In this document: positions 54,692 through 64,000 of the stretch, piece by piece
How the letters are laid out: each line of letters opens with the position of its first letter
How positions within the stretch are numbered: position 1 is the first letter of the stretch
Assembly: GCF_027943255.1 (NCBI RefSeq)
Contig: NC_072897.1
Coordinates: 38,290,044 to 38,354,043 of the forward strand
Origin: Anastrepha obliqua
Taxonomy: Eukaryota > Arthropoda > Insecta > Diptera > Tephritidae
Direction: 5' to 3'
Length of the DNA stretch: 64,000 nt
Translations under genes and position numbers: made by a program
The notes under the pieces: model-generated
Databases searched by the model: none
What the model saw: only the letters and a program-made list of their open reading frames with translations
What the model was told of the DNA's origin: nothing

Positions 54692-55570
54692 TTAATTATT
54701 TCGTGCCTGTCCAGTATTCTGTCTAAAATAACTTTGTCCTACATAATTTCGCTGATAGTGTCCCTGGTTGTTATTGTTATTCTGGTGGTTAAATGTATTC
54801 TTGTTTTGAGGTCGATTTTGCCTAAATGCCCTGTCATCATTAGTTCTAAATTTCCTATACTCTGGCCTAATGCATGTATTTTCGAATCTCCTTTTGGTCA
54901 ATATTTTTAAGATATCATTAATATTTCGTTTTTGGTAAATTTTGTCTAATAGAGTCCCTTGTATCATTTCTTTAACTGTGTTTACAAGTAAACTATCTAT
55001 GTTCGACAAATCAATATAATGATCATTATGATAATATACCGTTAGTTCATCTGACTTATATTTAATGTTTTGCACTTCAATTACTAATTCACTCACCGAA
55101 TTCACCTTTAAATTGGCTATCATTCTGTATAGTTGATGTGGTTCTACGCTTGGCCTATACCTCAGTTTTAACGTCTCCTTGATCTGTTGCCAGTTGTCCG
55201 GGTTGGGAAAGTTTATGATGGTATCCTTCGCCTGCCCCTGGATGATTTTGTAAAATATTGTTCCTGTGGATTCCTTAATATTTTCATCTTGTATAGTTGA
55301 TAGCAAATATTGAATACTGCTGAAGAAACTGTTTACCGTTACTTCTCCCGTACCGGTAAAAGTTGGCAAGTAATTTATTGTTTTCAAAATGTTGTCTCTT
55401 GTACTGTTGTCTTGTATATGGTGTTGTTCCCAGTTTTGCTGTTGTTGCTGTAGCTGTTGTGTTTGTTGTTGTAGGTCTAAGTATGCTTGGCGTAAGCGTT
55501 CTAATTGTTGATCCTTTCTGGCCAGTTCTTCGACCACGCTTACGGATGCAATGTGAGCCTGTTCTTCCAT
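54692..55570 (-). CDS. Gag of Gypsy-type element B
   Basis: A 292-residue open frame. An N-terminal coiled coil rich in Leu and Gln (LERLRQAYLDLQQQTQQLQQ) is followed by the capsid-like region (YLPTFTGTGEVTVNSFFSS, NWQQIKETLKLRYRP) and an Asn/Gln/Arg-rich tail (NHQNNNNNQGHYQRNY). No zinc knuckle is present, as in several Gypsy gags with basic tails. It forms the virus-like particle. The frame is open, but downstream pol is broken. Confidence 0.8.
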   Translation of the reverse strand: MEEQAHIASVSVVEELARKDQQLERLRQAYLDLQQQTQQLQQQQQNWEQHHIQDNSTRDNILKTINYLPTFTGTGEVTVNSFFSSIQYLLSTIQDENIKESTGTIFYKIIQGQAKDTIINFPNPDNWQQIKETLKLRYRPSVEPHQLYRMIANLKVNSVSELVIEVQNIKYKSDELTVYYHNDHYIDLSNIDSLLVNTVKEMIQGTLLDKIYQKRNINDILKILTKRRFENTCIRPEYRKFRTNDDRAFRQNRPQNKNTFNHQNNNNNQGHYQRNYVGQSYFRQNTGQARNN

Positions 55571-55649
55571 TCTTCCTCGTTTGTCATAGGATTGTTGCCT
55601 CTTGGACTACACTTTTTTTCTATTTTAGTGGTGTTCAAGGAGCATAAAT

Positions 55650-55666
55650 GTTCATTCACAGCGCCA
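55650..55666 (-). other. Probable tRNA primer-binding site of element B
   Basis: On the minus strand TGGCGCTGTGAATGAAC lies about 80 bases upstream of gag and behind a stretch ending GTCAA. TGGCGC is a common start of primer-binding sites in Gypsy-type elements. The tRNA is not identified. Confidence 0.5.
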
Positions 55667-55679
55667 TTGACGTTTTGCC

Positions 55680-56650
55680 GTTAACTCGAGTTACAAAATA
55701 AACTAAATTTGTTTCCTTTTTTTTTATTTTGATTATTTATTAAACTCAGCAACTACTTCGAGGAACGGGAGGAACAAGACTGACTAAAACTAATTTTACA
55801 ATTCTTTTTATCAACTACCTAGTGTGTTATTTATTGAATATAATATTTAGTATTGCATTTACGGTATGCGAGCGGAAGTGCAATATATACAGATTTTGAC
55901 CAAGTTAGATTGGAACGGGTGCAATTCTCAGAATTGCGGCCGAAATATGATAAATTAATTTTAATATTGCACTTTCCTTTCCGTGTGGGAACGGAAATAC
56001 AAGAAATGCAGATTTTGACAAAGTTTTGTTAAATTTTATTATTATTATATTAATATTTTTTTATGTTAAATTGGAACGGTTGCAATTCTAAGAATAATGG
56101 ATTTTAATATTTACTTTATATATATTTGCAATGAACCCATCAATTAGATCATTTTTAATGTATGTGTGTGTGTTTGTATATGTAACTCGGGTAAATAATC
56201 ATGGCCGCTACAGCTGCGCCTATGAATGCATCTTGTTCTTGTTCATATTCATATTTGTTTCCCAATATTTAGTTTACACGCGCGGTCATAAAAACTATGT
56301 TGTCAGCGAATATCGTTGACAAGTGTGTTGACGACCATCCGCTGCCCAAATTCTCAGACAAAATTAAAACGAAATTTGAAAACGCATTTCCGTTCATAAA
56401 ACTGCAGCGTCTGCAATTGCAATGCTTTCATAAAATTCCATGGAAATCCGAATAGACAGTTTATGGCTCAGGTAGTTGATAAGTTTAACATATTGTCTAA
56501 AATTAAGTTACTCTGTATTTGAACTTTAAAGAATAAACTTCGTTTTGATAACGGAAAGCATTTTTATTTTTGTTCAAACATTGTCCGCGATCTTTTTCGA
56601 GAAAAGTTCGCGTTAGTTGTATTTTTTTTTAAGATCTTTGTCTAAAAAGA
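55680..56650. other. AT-rich region with LTR-like sequence of elements B and C
   Basis: Contains two similar stretches, TTAGATTGGAACGGGTGCAATTCTCAGAAT (near 55905) and TTAAATTGGAACGGTTGCAATTCTAAGAAT (near 56066), given here only by position and core TTGGAACGG. It probably includes the LTR of element B (minus) and the 5' LTR of element C, which ends at about 56656. The borders are unclear; AGTTAGAT (55903) is a candidate start because it is inverse to the ATCTAACT end. Confidence 0.4.
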
Positions 56651-56656
56651 TCTAAC

Positions 56657-56670
56657 TGGCGCCCGAGCAA
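56657..56670 (+). other. Primer-binding site of element C
   Basis: TGGCGCCCGAGCAA directly follows the presumed LTR end (ATCTAAC). It resembles the tRNA-Lys-type primer-binding site used by retroviruses and some Gypsy elements. Confidence 0.75.
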
Positions 56671-56770
56671 AGTTGGTTTATAAGTAACCATCGCGATTAA
56701 GCAAAGAACGAGGCCCCCGAGTATCCTTGCGGAAAAAAGGACGCGTTTGGAACTCAGCCGCTTTGCTAGT

Positions 56771-57035
56771 GAAAAACTTAAATTAACCAAACGGTTTATG
56801 TGTAAAAACGAAAAAAGCACACACGCTATTCAAAGCTGTGAATTAAGAACACGACATTTAAAATAAAAATTTTAAAGTGAAAACATTAAAATAACCAAAC
56901 GGTTTATGTAAAAATAAAACACAAGCTAATAATAGCTGTGAACTGAAAAGTGCGAAACCGAAAATAAAAATTTGTAAAGTGAAAACCACAGAAGACCCAA
57001 GGGTTTATATAAAGATACGCGCGAACTAATGAATT
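56771..57035 (+). repeat. Leader repeats of element C, period about 105 bp
   Basis: Units start at 56771, 56879 and 56981 with GAAAA(A/C), then CCAAACGGTTTATGT (CCCAAGGGTTTATAT in the third), and in the first two AGCTGTGAA and AATAAAAATTT(T/G)(T/A)AAAGT. About two and a half copies, lying between the primer-binding site and gag. Confidence 0.75.
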
Positions 57036-57405
57036 AAAAAAAAATCTGCAACAAAAAACCTAAAATAAGTTATGAATAAAAACTGAGCAGAATAAATCAT
57101 TACCAAATAAGGATAATATAATTCTGTGAAAGTGAGAAGAATTGTGCCTGTGCCAACACAACAATAGCAGCCCTGATACATCATAGAGGACCCTTCAACA
57201 CTATCATACCAGAATGAGAGCAGCTCTGTCTTTATTATAGTAAGCTATCAAATACTCGTAATTAAGAATTATAAAAATAATACTATTTAAGTATCCTTTT
57301 AAAGTTAAACATATCCTGTATTACGTCTTTATTTTCCCCATTAAATAAGAGGAAAAAAAAATCTCTAAAACAGTTACTTGTGCTTCGGTTTAAATTTTTT
57401 CTAAA

Positions 57406-58744
57406 ATGTCGAATCCCAACAATTTAATACGACCAGCTACCTTAAATGCACCCATTCCTAATCCTCCCGCTCCTTCTGATCAGGCCAATAGAAATGGACA
57501 GATAAACATGACGGACTTACGAAACATTATCTTAGATGTTATGAGTAGCCAAATGCCCGGAATGCTACAAGCTTCATTAAACCCGAACGCCATTCAGGCA
57601 AGTACGGTTGATGAGTCCATTGATGCAGAACATTTAGGAAATTTAGCAGACCTAGATAAGGTCCCAGACGTTGTTAAATGTCTGAGGGACTTTTCAGGCA
57701 AACCAGGTGAGTTCAATTCATGGAGGAAAAGTGTAGAACGAATTTTGAAAATTTATGAAAACCTGAAGGGAACACCAAAATACTATGGGATTTTAAACGT
57801 CATAAGGAATAAAATTGTAGGCAATGCAGACATGGCATTAGAATCATACAATACCCCACTAGACTGGCCTGCAATCTCTAAATGTCTCACATTACACTAC
57901 GCTGACAAGCGAGATGTTTCCACGTTAGAGTATCAAATGACAGCTCATACAGGGCAACTCAACTGTTCAAGAATTTTATCAGGCAGTGTATTCACATTTA
58001 TCTCTGATATTAAATAAACTTGGCGGCTTAGATGCCGGCAATGAAGCGCTCAATTTATTGACGCAAACCTATAGAGGCAAGGCCCTAGACACCTTCGTAA
58101 GGGGACTCAATGGTGATCTACCAAGATTGCTAGGCATGAGAGAGCCAGTGGATCTGCCTCAGGCCCTCCATTTGTGCCTTAAGTTAGAAAACCAAAAATT
58201 CCGTACTAATCATGCACAAAATTACAATAATCAACCAGCGAAAAAAAAATTACCACCTTCAAACCAGAAATATAACGCACAGAAGAATGGACAACCATTC
58301 TATCCAAACATAGCTTATATCCCATATCAACAGAATAAATCCAACGATATTAACAATCAAAAATTCAACAATCAAGGACGACCACCACCGCGTCCAACAG
58401 CACCAAAACCACCAGTGCCGATGGATATTGACCAGAGTATCCGGTCACGGCAAATAAATTATGCTAACAGACCACACCAGCAACAATTTCTAGGCAAAAG
58501 ACCTCCGAACCCACCTTCAAATCAGAACGTTAGCCCTGCTAAAGCGCAACGTACCTATCACATAAACGAAGAAATGGCGGATAATTCAGAGCCCGACCAT
58601 TATGAAAGTCAAGTTCAAAATTGTGAACAAGAGTTTAGCCAATATCATGATCAGGAAACGGGAAATTTTTATTACGAATATTCTCAAACTGAAGAGGACA
58701 TCGAAATTGATTCCGAGCTAAACGACATTCATTTTTTAGAATGA
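57406..58744 (+). pseudogene. Gag of element C, one 1-base frameshift
   Basis: Starts MSNPNNLIRPATLNAP. The capsid-like region includes VVKCLRDFSGKPGEFNSW and YADKRDVSTLEYQM. At about 57960-57970 the frame shifts by one base, and the second frame (usable from about 57968) continues through YSHLSLILNKLGG, FVRGLNGDLPRLLG and an Asn/Gln/Pro-rich tail to TGA 58742-58744. Length and layout fit errantivirus Gag. The shift would cut the protein after about 190 residues plus a short tail. Confidence 0.85.
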
Positions 58745-58786
58745 CGAGCTCTTCGCTTCCCTACTTTGAATGTTGAGCGAAGAGCT
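58732..58786 (+). promoter_or_regulatory. -1 ribosomal frameshift signal (slippery heptamer + stem-loop)
   Basis: TTTTTTA (58732-58738) lies in the correct phase of the gag frame (CAT TTT TTA). After an 8-base spacer, AGCTCTTCGCT (58747-58757) pairs perfectly with AGCGAAGAGCT (58776-58786) around an 18-base loop. The pol frame is -1 relative to gag, so the geometry is that of a classical retroviral frameshift site. In this copy the -1 frame has TGA at 58774-58776, at the loop/stem border, which would stop the fusion product. Confidence 0.75.
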
Positions 58787-61700
58787 GGGACATCCTCAGA
58801 ATCCTTATCGACACCGGTTCCAGCAAAAACTATATTCAACCCAACCTGGTTAAGAAAATCACCCCTAACAAAACTTCATTTTTTGCAAAATCGGTGGCAG
58901 GTGATGTAAAAATCACATCGCATACGTATTTGAACCTTTTTAACCTTAGCAACAATCTTAAATTTTTCCTAATGCCTACCCTTAAATCATTTCATGGCAT
59001 TTTGGGTAACGATAGTCTAAAAGCCTTAGACGCTGTCATTTACACGAATAAAAATTTTATGGTCGTTCGTAACGACAATAAAATTCAACTCAAACAGCAC
59101 ATTAGTCAGAGTGTAAACGCAATAAAAATTCAGGACAATCAGTTAAATATTAAACAAAGGAAAATGATGGACTCTTTAGTGGGAAATTTCCCCGCGCTTT
59201 TCTCAGAACCAAACGAGAAATTAACTTACACTACTAAAGTAGTTGGGGAAATCCGTACATCATCTAATTCCCCTGTTTACACTAAATTCTACTCTTATCC
59301 AGCTGCGTTGAAACACGAAGTTAAAAGCCAGGTGAACAAATTACTAAATGACGGAATCATACGTCCATCAAGATCACCATACAATTCCCCAGTATTGATA
59401 GTCGATAAAAAACCTGACTCTCACGGTAACAAGCAGTTTAGAATGGTAATAGATTACAGAAAACTAAATTCTGTTACAATTTCGGATAGATACCCCATCC
59501 CCGAGATTTCCGACGTTCTAGCGAAACTAGGAAATAGCAAATTTTTTTCTGTTCTGGATCTTAAAAGTGGGTTTCATCAAATTCCGCTTAGAAACTCTGA
59601 CATAGAAAAAACGGCGTTTTCAATTAATAACGGAAAATACGAATTCACGCGCTTACCGTTTGGATTGAAAAATGCGCCTTCGATTTTTCAACGTGCACTG
59701 GACGACATTCTCCGCGACTACTTAGGGAGAACATGTTACGTATATATCAACGACATAGTGATATAGAGCAAATCTGAGGAAGACCATATTCGGAATATTC
59801 CCAACATATTCAGAACACTGGAGGATGCAAATATGAAGGTCCAATTGGATAAATGCCATTTTTTCAAAAAAGAGGTTGAATTCCTTTGGTTTGTAATTTC
59901 AGAAGCTGGTATAAAAACCAATCCTGGAAAAGTCGAAGCCATTGCAAACTTTCCACAACCTAGAACAATCAAGGAGCTCCGATCCTTTTTGGGCCTTTCA
60001 GGCTATTATCGAAGGGACTAAGGGACTATGCTAAAATGGCAAAACCTTTAACAGCCCTCTTAAGAGGTGAAGAAGTTCGGATGTCAAAACGACAGTCGTC
60101 GAAAATTGGTGTAGAATTCAATGCAGAGGCAACCGAAGCATTTACAAGAATTAAAAATTCTGTACTCTCAAAGGACATACTACTTTGCTACCCAAATTAT
60201 AAGGAGCACTTTGAGCTGACAACCGACGCGTCAGACTATGCTTTTGGAGCTGTGCTCTTACAAGGCGATAAACCTATTACATTTATTTCAAGGACTTTGA
60301 ACAAGGCTGAAGAACACTACGCAGCAAATGAGAAAGAAATGCTCGCTATCATCTGGGCCCTCAACTCACTTCGGAACTTCTTATATGGTGCAGCAAAGGT
60401 GAAGATATACACGGATCACCAGCCTCTAACTTACGCTCTCAGCAACCAAAACCATAACAGCAAGATGAAGCGATGGAAGGCAATATTGGAGGAGTACGAC
60501 TACAAACTTTTCTATAAGCCGGGAAAAAGTAACGTAGTAGCAGATGCCCTCTCCAGAGCGCCAGAGATATCACAAATCAACACGTTGACTGAGATGACCC
60601 ATAGTGATGATAGCTCATCGCACAATCTCATTTACAGCGTCGAAACACCTGTTAATGCATTCAAGAATCAAATTATTTTTGATCCGGATTTAACCACTGC
60701 GTATAATTTTGAAATAGTTTTCCCTACTATTCACAGACATACAATAGTTTTGACAGATTATACTCCCGAACAGCTAATTTCTATTCTGAAAAAATACCTC
60801 AATCCATCTGTTATAAATGCTATTAAAGCTCCAGAATCGTTAATGGGAAAAATCCAAGAAATTTATCCTCTGCATTTTGCTAAAATTCGAATAAGATTCA
60901 CAAGCCTTCAAGTGGAGGATGTGAAAGATGAACGCCAACAGGATGAGATAATTATAGGTACACATAAAAGAGCACATAGAAATGCCAAAGAAAATAAAAT
61001 ACAAATTCTCGAAAAATTTTACTTCCCTAGTATGAATAACAAGATTAATAGAATTGTCAAACAATGTGTAGTATGTAAGGAGAATAAATATGATAGGCAT
61101 CCATCGAAACCTGTTCTCAAAGAAACACCGATACCGACGTACTCTGGGGAAATTCTTCATGTGGACGTTTACACAACCGAGAACCAACTCGTTCTTACAG
61201 CCTTAGACAAATTTTCAAAATATACGCAGGTCAAGGTCATTAAGTCAAGAGCCGTCGAGGACGTGAAAGAACCCCTTCGAGAACTTATTTTCCTATTCGG
61301 CGTTCCGAAATGTATCGTTTTCGATAACGAAAAATCATTTAATTCAGCTTCAATAACCTTTATGTTACAGGACCAACTAGGAATACAAATCTACAAAGCT
61401 CCTCCTTATACGAGCACGGTCAATGGACAAGTCGAACGCTTTCATTCCACCTTAACGGAGATTATGTGTTGTCTTAAAACCGAACGCACTTACACTACTT
61501 TTATAGAATTGTTAGATAGAGCAGTTTATGAATACAACTATTCAATACACAGCACAACGGGCCAAAGACCACTTGAAGTCTTTTTCGGACGGAGAATAAG
61601 TACTGACCCTGAAACGTACGAAAAAGCAAGGCAGGACAACATTCAAAGACTAAAAGATAAACAAGCAACTGATCTAAGGATTCATAACAAAAACCGAGAG

Positions 61701-61868
61701 CCCATCAAACAGTTCGATCCGGGAGAAATCGTTTATATAAGAATTAATAAACGCTTAGGGACCAAACTATCACCTAAATTTAGAAAAGAAATAGTCAAAG
61801 AAAATAGATCTACCACAATAACTACAGAGTCTGGAAAAATAGTCCACAAAAGTAACATAAAAAATTGA
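58777..61868 (+). pseudogene. Pol of element C: protease, RT, RNase H, integrase
   Basis: Protease: LIDTGSSKNYIQ (about 58807). RT: LDLKSGFHQIPL (about 59550), RLPFGLKNAPSIFQRAL (about 59655), and a motif C reading YIND (59746-59757), where Gypsy RTs have Y-x-D-D. A TAG stop follows (59764-59766) in place of a sense codon. The frame continues to GYYRRD and shifts near 60015-60030. RNase H: LTTDASDYAFGAVL, TDHQPLTYAL, GKSNVVADALSR. Integrase: the zinc-finger CVVCKENK, Asp at HVDVYT (61163), Asp at FDNEKSF (61323), Glu at VNGQVERFHSTL (61434), full-length to 61868. Disabled by stop, shift and the altered RT residue. Confidence 0.88.
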
Positions 61869-61893
61869 AACAATATTTTATCTTATTACAGCA

Positions 61894-62544
61894 CCTTTTG
61901 ACAATTTGCTTCTCTGCTGCAACCGAGATGCAAATTTTGAACTATACGATGTCACACCTTGTGACTATTTTTAATGGACCAGCGAGAATACAGGACGGTA
62001 CATTTAAATAGACAAGTACAGATCCATTGTTGACGATGCACAGAACCAAATCAGACAAATTATCCCAAAATCCAATCCCTTCTTCCCACTCCTAATGCAT
62101 GAAATATCCCAAATTCACAATATCCTAGAAACCATCGAACCTGTGGAATCATCCAGGAAAAAAAGAGCCATTAATATATTAGGTACTGCCTGGAAATACA
62201 TCGCCGGATCTCCAGATCACGACGACTTTGAAATGGTGAAATGCGCATTAGATCAAACTATCCAAAACAATAACCAACAAGTCATTATAAACGACATTTT
62301 TACAGAAAGGTTAGAAAACCTTACTCAAATAACAAATCAAATATCCAAGGTAATGAAGAACAATAATGATTACGTAAACGAGGCTGCACTCACTATGCAA
62401 ATCAAGCTCAGGTTTACAAAAGAGGAAATAACTAACATTAAATATGCTATACAATGGGTAAAACAAAATATTATAAATTCATTTTTTTTAGATAAAAAAG
62501 AAATAAAAGTGGCATTAGAAAAAATAACAAATGACAATGGGTAA
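61894..62544 (+). pseudogene. Env of element C, 5' part only
   Basis: A splice-acceptor-like stretch TATCTTATTACAG ends at about 61893. A signal-peptide-like start (hydrophobic, about 61895-61925) precedes a frame change or stop near 62010. The frame to 62544 carries the basic cleavage-like RKKR followed by AINILGTAWKYIAGSPDHDD and a long helical segment, as in the env at 51649. It ends at a stop after NDNG; the Cys-rich ectodomain and the membrane anchor are missing. As a family this is a fusion glycoprotein made from spliced RNA; here it is a remnant. Confidence 0.8.
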
Positions 62545-63501
62545 GGCTTTCTCAAGTGGGCCACAAAATTACCAAAGTGAATATTTTGCGATGAAATTCA
62601 GCCAGGACTGAGTTCTATCATCCAGAAGCACACTCAGAAAATTTTGTTGTAAAATTCGAAATAGTTTTTTTTTTATTAACTATCGAAGTTTTTTGCAGCG
62701 CTTGAATAATTATCACATTTCTCGTAAAGTAAGAATCTGATTACAACGATTTTTCAACTGCAGACTGATAAAGGATGATATTTTCCAAAAACGTTATTTT
62801 TGTTCCGAAACTTGGTGTTTTGTTGTTGTAAATAATTTTTTTTAATAAACAATTAAAAATTTAACTAATTTCTGCGCCTCTGGGATGAAACTTTTTTAAG
62901 GATATTAACGCAATAAACATCCGTGCATTTATGCATGGAAAAAAATGCGTGCAATTCGAAAAGGATTAATTACAATTAATTTTTTTGTGCCAGAATGCGC
63001 GCTTCGACACTCGCGGACGAGCACGAACACACAAACGGCGACTCGCGGGCGGCTTGCGAAAAACCGTGTTTCGGACACATCTCAACGCGATATGCTTCCG
63101 TAAGATCAGTTTTGCCAACTTTTCCGTTACTGGTGTTTACTTGTTTTTAAAGATTGGCCATATAAATAATTTACGTATAACAGAATTTGCGCTTTGACTG
63201 TCGCGGAAATGCGTATTGATAATTAAATCAAATGTATTCAAAGGAATGTATAAGCTGTCATGCAAGGTTTCATATATACTTCTTTATTACTAACGTTTAT
63301 GTTTACATATCAGATCTATACATTGTAAGTTCAGTCAGCAAATGCCCTTAAAATTTCTCGCTGAAAAACAACAACAATTCACGGACGGTTACAAAAAGTG
63401 AAACAGATATAGAAAGTTATACAGATATCGCATATTCATTTGTTATTTCGAGAAAAAATGAAAATCATTCACGCTTTTTACACTTTTCTTGTAGTTTGTT
63501 T
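62545..63501. other. Unassigned spacer
   Basis: AT-rich apart from a GC-rich patch (62990-63080). GCGCGCTTCGACACTCGCGG (62995) and TTGCGCTTTGACTGTCGCGG (63187) are similar, perhaps ends of an unrecognised repeat of about 210 bases. No gene recognised. Confidence 0.4.
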
Positions 63502-64000
63502 TTACATAATGGGTATAATTTTAGATTGATCGTGGGCTGAAAATATTTTGCACTCGATGGAATTTTTATCTTTTGGAATAAAAGAATGGAACTGCCTCGT
63601 ATTTTTCAAAGTTTGCGCTTTGGAATAGCGCTTTTTCAACTTACTAGAGTGATTTTCATGTTCTTGTTTATTACAGTAATCAAATTTAATTTTCTTAGAA
63701 TTGACTTTTGCCCAATCATACAACTGTTTCGGTCCCGTAATTTTCACCGGGATTTTATCTCGCAAGCTTGCATGGTACGCATCTCTCCTTATAGCACCAC
63801 CAATACCATCACAGGCACCTTTCCCATGTGCAGAGGCAAAAAAGTGCCACTCGGCATCGATGCCAAAATCCTTTTTGTGAAATATAATAGTAAATTTATA
63901 AAATTGTACTTGTTTTTGTACTGTGAGGCCGCCCCGTCGGAAAAATAATAGATTTTCTTCACATTTCGTTTACCAAACTGTTTAATCAAATATTGAATCA
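63502..64000 (-). pseudogene. Fragment of an unrecognised, probably transposon-related protein
   Basis: Runs in from beyond the window on the minus strand. IYYFSDGAASQYKNKYNF (about 63940) is followed, after a frame change near 63880, by KDFGIDAEWHFFASAHGKG, ACDGIGGAIRRDA and KIPVKITGPKQLYDWAKVNS, then a basic tail to 63502. I recall this combination (SDGAASQYKN, then EWHFxAxxHGKGxCDGxGG) from repeated, uncharacterised insect proteins. The conserved Asp, His and Glu/Asp positions would suit a nuclease or transposase fold, but that is inference. The frame break and the window edge leave it incomplete. Confidence 0.55.

Larger units (their letters stand above)
53140..55672 (-). mobile_element. 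Gypsy-type LTR retrotransposon, 5' half (element B)
   Basis: Minus strand: possible primer-binding site (55666 down), gag, a decayed gag-pol linker, protease, and RT cut at about 53140. The motif set ([17 protein letters not shown]) resembles the 412/mdg1 side of the Gypsy superfamily. RNase H, integrase and the 3' end are missing. Confidence 0.8.
56657..62544 (+). mobile_element. Gypsy/errantivirus-type element C (gag-pol-partial env)
   Basis: Primer-binding site, a 750-base leader with repeats, gag, pol (protease, RT, RNase H, integrase) and the first part of env in the order of insect errantiviruses. The 3' end, including the rest of env and the 3' LTR, is missing: homology stops near 62544. 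All three genes are broken. Confidence 0.85.

Noticed and set aside
63586..63948. Plus-strand ORF of 120 codons near the right edge
   Set aside because: Complement of the minus-strand protein with SDGAASQYKN, which has the conserved-looking motifs.

Overview
The window looks like transposon-rich, probably heterochromatic DNA of a higher fly. A tephritid fruit fly is my best guess, inferred from the tRNA-derived SINE type, the AT-rich background with ACATAC/TATGTA runs, and the mix of Jockey, R1-type, RTE, LOA, BEL/Pao, Gypsy/errantivirus, mariner/Tc1 and Helitron elements. I see no convincing host gene, no complete tRNA or rRNA gene and no CRISPR array. Nearly every coding stretch belongs to a mobile element, and nearly all are broken by stops, frameshifts, deletions or later insertions.

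Layout. 1-4983: an almost complete R1-type non-LTR retrotransposon, whose ORF1 carries one amber stop, with a poly(A) tail. 5415-17643: a direct tandem duplication of a unit of about 5.2 kb (A 5415-12293, B 12294-17643). Each copy holds a decayed Jockey-superfamily reverse transcriptase, a decayed errantivirus-type env (minus strand), a mariner 3' end and a reversed SINE tail. An RTE fragment lies in copy A only, flanked by an 11-bp target duplication whose empty site survives in copy B. 18786-19040: an 89-bp tandem repeat. 19170-25090: a decayed BEL/Pao element (minus) split by a fold-back mariner derivative that is itself split by a Jockey element. 25472-27055: a dead Tc1-like transposon. 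27171-27475: a tRNA-derived SINE.

30520-38106 and 38830-45477 are two copies of one terminal-inverted-repeat (TIR) element with a core of about 3.4 kb, 38-bp TIRs and a 5-bp target duplication. I cannot assign it to a superfamily. Copy 1 was invaded by a LOA-type LINE and an 851-bp MITE, copy 2 by a 2.9-kb Helitron full of tandem repeats; each copy preserves the empty sites of the other. Copy 2 landed inside a Gypsy-type LTR whose uninterrupted sequence recurs at 53037. 45599-46529: a deleted mariner. 46961-51167: a nearly full-length Jockey (minus). 51649-53139: env plus LTR start of an errantivirus. 53140-55672: a second Gypsy-type element (minus). About 56000-62544: a third Gypsy/errantivirus element with gag, pol and a partial env; its gag-pol junction has a canonical slippery heptamer followed by an 11-bp stem-loop. 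63502-64000: part of an unrecognised, probably element-derived protein.

How the parts relate. The genes do not form a cellular pathway; each set encodes (or once encoded) the replication machinery of its own element. The SINE shares its 3' tail with the RTE element, so the RTE machinery probably mobilised it. The nesting and the empty/filled site pairs give a relative insertion history. The density and mixed orientation of dead elements would suit pericentromeric DNA or a piRNA-producing locus, but that is inference only.
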